Shown here one piece after another: positions 57,920 through 64,000 of a stretch of DNA of 64,000 bases (its first letter is position 1; each line of letters begins with the position of its first letter). This DNA is from Bacillota bacterium (lineage in GTDB: Bacteria > Bacillota > Clostridia > DSM-8532). Location: contig JAEZTB010000002.1 of NCBI GenBank assembly GCA_023443745.1, positions 124,001-188,000 of the forward strand. The letters are read 5' to 3'. Below the pieces are notes generated by a model. The model saw only the letters and a program-made list of their open reading frames with translations, was not told the origin of the DNA and searched no databases. The position numbers and the translations under genes are program-made.

Positions 57920-58004
57920 AAGTATCCGTGATTTTGTTTTCAATTATAAATCAGGTAAGCGGTATTATCTAAAACCTTCATGGTTTGATTACTCGAGCTA
58001 TTAT

Positions 58005-58033
58005 AAAGTACCATAAACACCTGGCTCTGTCAA
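58005..58033 (-). promoter_or_regulatory. candidate promoter for the S-component leader
   Basis: TTGACA (58033-58028 on the minus strand) is followed 17 bp later by TACTTT (58010-58005); a TATAAT lies 5 bp further on. This promoter is downstream of the cyclase stop, so transcripts from it would pass through the hairpin at 57876-57919 before the gene. Confidence 0.4.
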
Positions 58034-58052
58034 ACAGTCAAGGTCAATAAGA

Positions 58053-59024
58053 CTAGATATCTTCTGTTGATACGATGCGATTTTTCCCACTCTGCTTAGC
58101 CTCATACATTCTACTGTCAGCAAGTGATATTAATTCCCCGGCAGTCAAAGGCGAGTTTATCATAGTGCTAACTCCGAGGGATGCAGTGATATTGATTTTT
58201 TCATCTTGCGAGATGACCAATCCGGATATTTTGCTGCGTATTCTTTCGGTTATCCGATAGGCTTTATCATCTGCAGTATTATACAAACAGATCAAAAACT
58301 CATCACCGCCATAACGAGCGACCCAATCGGTATCAGTGCGGATACAATGCAAGATTGCTTTCGTGACATCCTTAAGGGCTTTATCTCCAAGAAAATGTCC
58401 GTAAGTATCATTAATTTCTTTAAAATTATCTATATCTAAAAAAACTATTGATAATGGCAAATTCTCCAGGATCGCCTTAGCGATGTCCGCCGGCAGGCGT
58501 TCATCCACATACCGTCTGTTATATATGCCTGTCAACTCATCTTTTATAGCCAGGTCATTAAGATCTGAAACCAAATTATGGATCATACGCCCGTCGGTGT
58601 ACGTTCCATCCCCTATCATCATTGTTTCTGTTGCGTTTTTTATCAACTCCAAAACCGTCGGTTTATCAGCGCCTTCAACAGGAAGAGCGGTTACCATCAT
58701 GATGGCATCCGGTGATTGTTCCAGTTTCAGAAAGCATTTGTCACCCAAATAAGCACGAACCGATATGCAGTTATCGCATATTTCCCCGCTGCTCCAATAG
58801 GCATGACAGACTTCATCGCTCTCGCCTCTGCATCCCCCGCGGTATTCAATTACTTTTTTATCAACAGGGTCTACAAGCCTTACCGCATCATACATTTTAC
58901 TGAAAAATGCCAAGTTATTCTCCAGTTTGTCAAGCATTATACTGTCGGACAAATCGTTTACCTCTTTTCCTTGATTAAAGAAATCAGCATAATTATTATT
59001 AACATATAACCGCCTGAATTTCAA
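58053..59024 (-). CDS. diguanylate cyclase with cysteine-rich PAS-like N-terminal domain
   Basis: A 323-residue soluble protein. Residues about 20-130 look PAS-like with four clustered cysteines (GGCRGESDEVCHAYWSS, then EICDNCIS). A GGDEF domain fills 160-320 (DELTGIYNRRYVDER, DIDNFKEINDTYGHFLGD, ARYGGDEFLICLY). The active site is intact. The RxxD inhibition site is not: the residues before the loop read TDTD. It makes c-di-GMP, probably in response to redox, metal or a ligand through the cysteines. The apparent TTG start at 59024 has no ribosome binding site. Confidence 0.88.
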   Translation of the reverse strand: MKFRRLYVNNNYADFFNQGKEVNDLSDSIMLDKLENNLAFFSKMYDAVRLVDPVDKKVIEYRGGCRGESDEVCHAYWSSGEICDNCISVRAYLGDKCFLKLEQSPDAIMMVTALPVEGADKPTVLELIKNATETMMIGDGTYTDGRMIHNLVSDLNDLAIKDELTGIYNRRYVDERLPADIAKAILENLPLSIVFLDIDNFKEINDTYGHFLGDKALKDVTKAILHCIRTDTDWVARYGGDEFLICLYNTADDKAYRITERIRSKISGLVISQDEKINITASLGVSTMINSPLTAGELISLADSRMYEAKQSGKNRIVSTEDI

Positions 59025-59125
59025 TTATTTATATTCATCTCACAAAATATTGCGCACTGATTAAGATGGTGTAAAATGGAATTAAATAATTTCCAGTGAC
59101 AATGGTTCTTGTGAAAGGAAAGCCT

Positions 59126-59501
59126 ATGGAAGCAAATCTGATGCAGAGGCTTGATAGTATTTTTAATAGAGCCGTTGGCCCGAATCAAATCCATGAGGCT
59201 GTTCTATTTGTCCAAAACTCTAATGGAGATTTTTCATACAGTAAGGGATATGGCGGCAAGGAATATTCTTTCGAGCTTACAATGGATGATTTGCTGTTTC
59301 AGATAAGCGGATTGCCTGATGTATATGAAGAAGGAATTCTTTATGGGAAAGGGTGAGTTAATAGGCCATTCCGGTTCAACCGGGTCGTTTGCTTTTTATT
59401 ATCCCATTAAGGATTTATATATTGTGGGAGATCTAAACCAGATGGCAAATGCTGCACTTCCCATAAGGCTATCAATACAAACTGCTCTGGCAGCTAAATA
59501 A
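59126..59501 (+). pseudogene. remnant of a serine beta-lactamase/penicillin-binding-like hydrolase
   Basis: The ATG at 59126 (AAAGGAAAG just upstream) opens a frame (MEANLMQRLDSIFNRAV, then SGLPDVYEEGILYGKG) that stops at 59356. A second frame, overlapping it at 59319-59356, continues with ELIGHSGSTGSFAFYYPIKD and LYIVGDLNQMANAALPIRL, a typical C-terminus of class C beta-lactamase-like hydrolases with HSGSTG as the KTG-equivalent motif. About 200 residues of the middle, including the SxxK motif, are missing and the frame is shifted. It is therefore dead. Confidence 0.82.
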
Positions 59502-59518
59502 AATCTCAAAGCATGATA

Positions 59519-60025
59519 TTAAATCAGATTATATGATAAATGATCTTCAATAAAAGAAAGAACTAGATTAGGTGAAATATTTAGTGCTATTGAGAATTCT
59601 TCATATAAATTTGTTTCAGCAGCTTTCATAATATCTTCATCTGCCTTACCCAATTTCTTTCCAGCGACAGATTTCTTTTGTTTCTCGATATACAATGTCT
59701 TAAGAAGCTTTATCCATTCCTCGCATTCACCTGTATTAAGAGAAGCTTTAAAACGGAGATTTCGCTCTCTGTTATTTTCAATCCAAACCGTTTCAGTCCC
59801 GGGAATAGTCTCTATTAATGATAAAGCTTCCTCTTTTGAGATAACTTTTCTTATCAATATTTTAGGACTGTCTACAGGACATTTAATGGTTAAATTATTA
59901 TCGCAAAGCGGTTGTAATACATAATATTCTGTTTCAATATTATATATATTTTCTTCTTTTGCAATATCGACTATTTTGTATACTCCCATTAAACCATATA
60001 TTACGAAATCGTTTATTTTCAACAT
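59519..60025 (-). CDS. CarD/CdnL-family transcription regulator
   Basis: A 168-residue protein. The N-terminal Tudor-like RNA-polymerase-interacting domain is recognisable (INDFVIYGLMGVYKIVDI, YYVLQPL, TIKCPVDSPKILIRKVISKEEA), followed by a helical DNA-contacting half (IENNRERNLRFKASLNTGECEEWIKLL, KADEDIMKAAETNLYEEFSIAL). CarD proteins stabilise promoter open complexes. AAGGAGG precedes the ATG. It follows the Ctc/L25 gene on the same strand by about 100 bp, with a perfect palindrome between. Confidence 0.88.
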   Translation of the reverse strand: MLKINDFVIYGLMGVYKIVDIAKEENIYNIETEYYVLQPLCDNNLTIKCPVDSPKILIRKVISKEEALSLIETIPGTETVWIENNRERNLRFKASLNTGECEEWIKLLKTLYIEKQKKSVAGKKLGKADEDIMKAAETNLYEEFSIALNISPNLVLSFIEDHLSYNLI

Positions 60026-60072
60026 GGTTATCCTCCTTCTTCTAAAATGGTGCTTCGTAAGTATTTATAAAT

Positions 60073-60104
60073 AGTTTGGATGACTGGATCCAGTCATCCA
60101 AACT
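60073..60104 (-). terminator. perfect palindrome after the L25 gene
   Basis: AGTTTGGATGACTGGA and TCCAGTCATCCAAACT are 16-bp perfect arms with no spacer (centre GATC), 22 bp after the L25 stop. AT-rich sequence follows on the minus strand. It probably terminates L25 or sets CarD expression. Confidence 0.75.
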
Positions 60105-60125
60105 AAAAACAGGGCTGTGTTTTTA

Positions 60126-60731
60126 TTAATTTACTTCTTCCTCTTCTTTGACTTCATTTGTATTCTTAACATTTAATTTAGATGCATTTATCGATAATAC
60201 TATTGTGTCATCTTTAATTTCTGGCTCTATTCCTTTTGGATATTTAATATCGGCTATACATATTTTATCTCCCAAATTAAGATCGGTTACATCAATTTCA
60301 ATACAATCCGGTATATCCTGGGGTAACCCTTTTACCGGGATTTTGTCCATTTGCTGCATCAATAAAAGTTTTTTAAAATCTATAGCTTCCTTACCAATTA
60401 TTTTAATATCAAGATTAGCCTTAATTTCTTCACTATATGATATTTGCTGAAAATCGACGGTTAAAACCTCTCTTTTTAAAGGTGTATAATGAACTTTTTT
60501 AACTATAGCAGTGTACGTTTCCTGCCCTTCAAGATCGAGATTAAACAAATAATATCTACCGTATTGTGATAGACTTTTTATCAATTCTTCTTCTTTTACT
60601 TTTACCGAAACAGACTCCATACCTTTTCTGCTGATAGAAGCAGGTATATAGCCTATTTTTCTTAATTGCTTACTTGCCCTGCTATTTACATTTTCTCTTT
60701 TCCCGATTGTCATTGTTGCTCTTTTATTCAT
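60126..60731 (-). CDS. rplY: 50S ribosomal protein L25, long (Ctc/TL5) form
   Basis: A 201-residue protein. The N-terminal L25 domain (TMTIGKREN, ASKQLRKIGYIPASISRKG, LSQYGRYYLFNLDLEGQ) binds 5S rRNA. The C-terminal Ctc extension (EIKANLDIKIIGKE, GLPQDIPDCIEIDVTDLNLGDKICIADIKYP) is complete, and an acidic tail ends the protein. GAGGAG precedes the ATG. In Firmicutes this form is a general stress protein; no sigma-B-like promoter was recognised here. Confidence 0.95.
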   Translation of the reverse strand: MNKRATMTIGKRENVNSRASKQLRKIGYIPASISRKGMESVSVKVKEEELIKSLSQYGRYYLFNLDLEGQETYTAIVKKVHYTPLKREVLTVDFQQISYSEEIKANLDIKIIGKEAIDFKKLLLMQQMDKIPVKGLPQDIPDCIEIDVTDLNLGDKICIADIKYPKGIEPEIKDDTIVLSINASKLNVKNTNEVKEEEEVN

Positions 60732-61051
60732 TTATTTTCTCCTCTGAATTAATATTTCACAGAAAGCTGCTGGTTATCACCTTTCACCTCCTCTGCAAGG
60801 ATAAATTTAATAAACCAACATTTTCTGCAACGAACTGTCAGACGTCTTTCTTAATAAAATATCTGCACTTTTACATAACGAAGTGTTTTATAGACGTATT
60901 TTATGGCAACTATAATTTAATTTTTGATTTTTTAAATAATTTAATATATTAATTATATCAGATAAAAATATATTTTTCAAATTTGTATATTTTAACATTA
61001 AATATACGATAAAAATCCGCTTCAAGATCGATCTTGAAGCGGATTTTGTTC
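60732..61051. other. 320-bp AT-rich region upstream of the L25 gene
   Basis: On the minus strand it holds AGGAGGTGAAAG followed by GTG ATA ACC AGC AGC TTT CTG TGA (about 60784-60761), a possible 7-codon leader peptide, about 30 nt before the L25 start. The left-hand part (60900-61000) is almost pure A/T. The DUF6448 terminator lies at its far end. Confidence 0.45.
61012..61047 (-). terminator. terminator of the DUF6448 gene
   Basis: AAAATCCGCTTCAAGATC and its exact reverse complement lie back to back (18-bp arms, no spacer), 5 bp after the gene stop. On the minus strand the stem ends in TTTT, giving a T-rich 3' side. Confidence 0.9.
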
Positions 61052-61795
61052 CTATTTTTTCATACTCTTAAACAGTTTAACGTGTGATACCACTGTTGTA
61101 ACAAAGAATAATCCTGCTAATGCCCACGGAATCCAATTGATATTGGATATTCCTTTTTCCTTCTCAGCTTCATGTGCATCTGCTTCAGCATTAGTTGCAT
61201 GGACATCTGAAGCACCGTGAGCATCTTCCTCTCCTTCAGCAAACTTGAAGAATTTAACATAGGCTTCAATGTATTCTCTTCCGGCTTCAACATCATTTAC
61301 ATCATAATTTTTCAAGGACATTACTTTATCAAATCTTTCTGTAAGCTCAGGCATTTTTTCTTTTTCAATCAAATTTTCCAAGGGAGATAAATTTCCAATT
61401 TCAATACTCTTATCTGCTGCCAGTACTTTTTCATCGACATGTGTTCCAGAAGGCTTCAGGCCGGTATATGGTGCACCCTCTCCGGCTCTATGAATCCTAA
61501 CCAAATTCCCGAAGAAATATTGTTCAGCGACTTCCTTTGCTTCCGAACTTAAGTCTTTGATTTTCATACTTTGGTTAAATATTAGTGTTACTTCCTCATC
61601 GTACTCCGGCTGTACCCATTTCAGGACATAGTTGATGTTATTGCTCTCCATTGCTTTTCTTCCGTCAGCTACAGTAGGACCATCCATTGTATCGCAGTGT
61701 GCATTGGCTGTCAGCGGCATCATTGCAATAATTGTTACTGCAATAACAATAGCCATAAGTGTTTTCGCGGCTTTTGATTTAATTGCGCTTGCCAT
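61052..61795 (-). CDS. DUF6448-family secreted protein with C-terminal membrane anchor
   Basis: A 247-residue protein. A signal peptide (TLMAIVIAVTIIAMMPLTANA) precedes a helical domain with family landmarks: HCDTMDGPTVADGRKAMESN, VLKWVQPEYDEEV, LVRIHRAGEGAPYTGLKP and VNDVEAGREYIEAYVKFFKF. A His/Asp/Glu-rich linker (EDAHGASDVHATNAEADAHEAE) leads to a transmembrane span (about 222-240) and a short basic tail. Function is not known; the acidic His-rich stretch could bind metal. It has its own terminator. An FNR-type palindrome and a second palindrome lie upstream. Confidence 0.82.
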   Translation of the reverse strand: MASAIKSKAAKTLMAIVIAVTIIAMMPLTANAHCDTMDGPTVADGRKAMESNNINYVLKWVQPEYDEEVTLIFNQSMKIKDLSSEAKEVAEQYFFGNLVRIHRAGEGAPYTGLKPSGTHVDEKVLAADKSIEIGNLSPLENLIEKEKMPELTERFDKVMSLKNYDVNDVEAGREYIEAYVKFFKFAEGEEDAHGASDVHATNAEADAHEAEKEKGISNINWIPWALAGLFFVTTVVSHVKLFKSMKK

Positions 61796-61835
61796 TTCAA
61801 TTCCCCTCCGTTTGTTTTGATGACTTCATCTTAGT

Positions 61836-61869
61836 TGATTCTGAGAATCATAACCTTGATCTAAATCAA
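61836..61869 (-). promoter_or_regulatory. FNR-type box and adjacent palindrome upstream of DUF6448
   Basis: TTGATCTAAATCAA (61856-61869) is an exact TTGAT-N4-ATCAA match to the CRP/FNR-family consensus. Six bp away, TGATTCTGAGAATCA (61836-61850) is a perfect 7-1-7 palindrome of Fur-family layout. Both are within 75 bp of the start codon. Confidence 0.6.
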
Positions 61870-61953
61870 ATTTTGAAAATTTCATTTTTTCTTGAAATAT
61901 CGGAGGGAAAACGAACTAAAAGATTGACCGGATTGTAGAAGAAATGAGGCTGG

Positions 61954-63177
61954 TTAATCCTTGGGTAAGGTTATGAATACTAAAAAGCCTGCAATAAAAA
62001 GCGGAACAATTGCAAAGATACTGAATTTGGCATTGCCCGTCAGGGTCGTTGTCAGAGCCATCATACCAGGACCAATAATGGCTGCAAACTTACCAAATAT
62101 ATTGTAGAAGCCAAAGAACTCATTTGAATTTTGCTTCGGAATGATCTTGGCAAAGTAGGATCGGCTTAACGCCTGGATTCCTCCTTGAGCGGAACCGATT
62201 AAGGCACCTAATATAAAAATATGCCAGACAGATGAAATGAAATAGGCCGCAAAACAAGAAAAGATATACGTGAAGATACCTACAATGATCATTGTTCGGG
62301 CCGAATACTTTTTCGCCAGATTTCCATAAAGGATTGCGCAGGGAAAAGCGATGATCTGAATGATCAGCAATATGCTCAGCAAAGTGAATGTATTGAGTGA
62401 ATCATTTCCCAATACGGCAGTAGCATAAGGTACAACCATTTTAATGATGGTATCCACTCCGTCTATATATAGAAAATAAGAAATTAAGAAAATGAAGACC
62501 GTTTTGTGCTGTTTAATATTTTTAAATGTATGAGCTAATCGCTTGAAGCTGTTAATTACCGTATTTGGCTCGGGCTCAATAAAGTGCCTCTGTCTCACAT
62601 CCTTGATCATGGGTATGGTCAAAAGTCCCCACCAGAGTGCGGTTACAATAAAACCGATCTGATATCCGATGGCCTTATCCATTCCTAAAAACAGGATCAA
62701 TACTAGGCTCAAACCAAAAGGAATGACACTGGAGATATAGCCGAAAGCAAATCCCCTTGTAGAGACCTTATCCATCCTTTCATTCGAAGAGACGTCCACC
62801 AAAAATGAGTCATAGAATATATTTGCTCCTGCAAAACCAATGGATGATAAGATGTAGAAAAGGGCTAATAATTGCCACATACCGCTTTCAGGTGATACGA
62901 ATGCCAATGATGCTGTAGAAATCACCCCAAGCAGGGAGAAAAAAATGAAAAAGCGCTTTTTCTTATCCCGATAATCAGCAATTGAGCCCAAGATGGGGCT
63001 AAGAACAGCAATCAGTATGCTCGCTAATGTATTGAAATATCCCAGATCCATACTGCTGTTTACATTTTTAAACATACCGAAAACAACGGGCAGCAAGGCA
63101 GTGGTGATGGCAATAGAATAGGCTGAATTGCCGCAATCATATAAAATCCACGATTTTTCCTCTTTCGTCAGCTTCAT
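61954..63177 (-). CDS. UMF1-family (Atg22-like) MFS transporter
   Basis: A 407-residue membrane protein with about 12 spans. The start YDCGNSAYSIAITTALLPVVF and loop GSIADYRDKKKRFFIFFSLLG are typical of UMF1. Later ALSRSYFAKIIPKQNSNEFFGFYNIFGKFAA marks the family. AAGGAGG lies 7 nt before the ATG at 63177; the frame remains open upstream to 63354 but has no site. Vacuolar relatives export amino acids; the bacterial role is unclear. Confidence 0.88.
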   Translation of the reverse strand: MKLTKEEKSWILYDCGNSAYSIAITTALLPVVFGMFKNVNSSMDLGYFNTLASILIAVLSPILGSIADYRDKKKRFFIFFSLLGVISTASLAFVSPESGMWQLLALFYILSSIGFAGANIFYDSFLVDVSSNERMDKVSTRGFAFGYISSVIPFGLSLVLILFLGMDKAIGYQIGFIVTALWWGLLTIPMIKDVRQRHFIEPEPNTVINSFKRLAHTFKNIKQHKTVFIFLISYFLYIDGVDTIIKMVVPYATAVLGNDSLNTFTLLSILLIIQIIAFPCAILYGNLAKKYSARTMIIVGIFTYIFSCFAAYFISSVWHIFILGALIGSAQGGIQALSRSYFAKIIPKQNSNEFFGFYNIFGKFAAIIGPGMMALTTTLTGNAKFSIFAIVPLFIAGFLVFITLPKD

Positions 63178-63505
63178 AGTGAAACCTCCTTCAAGTGAAT
63201 CTAAGAATAGCGTATCACACGCAAGTAATTTGGGCGAGTTAAAAAGATCGAACATATGCTTATCCGTTTTGAAGCCGAAACAGGCAACCTTATACCCACG
63301 TAAAAATTTTATAAACAAATGTAAAAAATGATATCTGTTTTTTGATGACGTCACCTGATAACATCCTTACTAAGAAACTTATACGACTTTGGGAAATAAA
63401 CAACACAATTTGCAGGCATGGCCCGCCTCATGTAATACATTTCTGTACTCACGATTATGCAAAATGCCAGAGCTAGAAATTGAATAATATTGAGGAGGAT
63501 TTATT

Positions 63506-64000
63506 ATGAAACAGAGCAGGATTCTCAACTGGTTTCTCATCTTTTTCATGTTGGCCGGCATATTCTCCGGAGCTCAGCTTGCATTACCCCAGACGGCAAA
63601 TGCGGTAACTGATGTATTGCCCTCGGAAGGCCTCGACACTAGGCTAACCCCCGATTCAACAACACCGGACGCAGTAGAGCTTCAACTCCCACCGGTAACT
63701 ATTGAGCCGGTTGAATCGGCAGCGCTATTATGGGAGTCCCGCATATTCGGAAGCGGAGTGTCCGCAGCCTACAACAGGATCACGGTTGAGGAGGACAATG
63801 TCATTATTGACACCACCGGCGGATCAGGCACAAACGGCAAGATCTCCAGCAATGCGGACGGCATCGCTTACTATTACTTTGCGCTTCCTGCTAATATCCC
63901 GTTCCAGTTATCGGCCAAAGTCATGGTAAATGCCTTTGTGGCCGGCAACAATCAGGTTGCATTCGGCTTGATGCTCAGAAAAACGCTAGGAGAGAATGGA
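63506..64000 (+). CDS. secreted protein, partial (N-terminal 165 residues)
   Basis: An ATG at 63506 with GAGGAGG upstream opens a frame to the window edge. The signal peptide (ILNWFLIFFMLAGIFSGAQ, cut near ANA) is followed by a Pro/Thr/Glu-rich linker and a domain with ITVEEDNVIIDTTGGSGTNG and IAYYYFALPANIPFQLSAKV, which looks like the beta-sandwich that precedes pectate-lyase-like or other glycan-active modules. The family cannot be fixed from 165 residues. It is divergent from the UMF1 gene. Confidence 0.75.
   Translation, partial: MKQSRILNWFLIFFMLAGIFSGAQLALPQTANAVTDVLPSEGLDTRLTPDSTTPDAVELQLPPVTIEPVESAALLWESRIFGSGVSAAYNRITVEEDNVIIDTTGGSGTNGKISSNADGIAYYYFALPANIPFQLSAKVMVNAFVAGNNQVAFGLMLRKTLGENG

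Noticed and set aside
57960..58000. Possible T-box in the S-component leader (AATACCGC)
   Set aside because: The T-box core is not matched and no specifier stem is visible; kept only as an unclassified leader.
1..64000. tRNA or rRNA genes, IS elements, prophage, att sites, replication origin
   Set aside because: None was recognised on either strand; no transposase, integrase or DnaA-box cluster was seen.

Overview
The window looks like the chromosome of a low- to mid-GC Gram-positive anaerobe, most likely a plant- or glycan-degrading member of the Clostridia. The evidence is AGGAGG-type ribosome binding sites with several GTG and TTG starts, an S-layer-homology (SLH) anchored giant enzyme, Lpl/YtcP-type sugar ABC transport, an AraC regulator with an extracellular sensor, SigV/RsiV, a CarD-family protein, long-form L25 (Ctc), UMF1 and YeiH transporters and several c-di-GMP enzymes. 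No tRNA, rRNA, CRISPR array, transposase or phage gene was seen.

Layout. 1-4395 (minus): a DISM-type sensor kinase and a SARP-type response regulator, followed by the N-terminal 415 residues of a secreted protein that leaves the window. 4561-7128: a repeat-bearing small protein, a YbaK-like deacylase and an MFS exporter. 7291-11581: a TetR-controlled catabolic operon (epimerase-like, DapA-like, M20 hydrolase). 11902-14481: LemA plus a DUF2207 membrane protein. 14558-18611: a LytTR response regulator and DISM/GHKL kinase beside a three-gene unit ending in a diguanylate cyclase; the promoter of that unit carries a LytTR-like direct repeat. 18645-23311: an ABC-F ATPase, an esterase-like hydrolase, a frameshifted nitroreductase and a NapH-like membrane protein.

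23391-42663 is the most interesting region. It is a Gram-positive polysaccharide-utilisation locus with three PL6-type parallel beta-helix lyases. One is a secreted SLH-anchored protein of about 2040 residues with eight FN3 modules. Two are apparently cytoplasmic, one fused to an SGNH/CE12 esterase and one carrying a copper-amine-oxidase-N-like and an F5/8C domain. The locus also has a GH88 unsaturated uronyl hydrolase, a GH43-like beta-propeller protein, a solute-binding protein with two permeases, and a membrane-bound AraC regulator. The two main promoters share a duplicated operator motif, so the giant lyase and the uptake/degradation operon can be read as one regulon: degrade outside, import unsaturated acidic oligosaccharides, finish inside.

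42664-51050: a heterodimeric ABC exporter, a DEDDh exonuclease, an amino-acid ABC importer whose binding protein appears circularly permuted, and an FG-GAP-like protein. 51102-56627: RsiV/SigV with a candidate self-promoter, a TetR-CPA2 antiporter pair with an operator around a consensus promoter, and a divergent LysR/YeiH pair. 56652-64000: a methyltransferase with an ECF S component behind a long structured leader, a Cys-rich diguanylate cyclase, a beta-lactamase-family remnant, CarD, Ctc, a DUF6448 protein behind an FNR-type palindrome, a UMF1 transporter, and the start of another secreted protein.

An intergenic palindromic repeat occurs four times, always in the same orientation. All family names come from reading the sequences; no database search was run.
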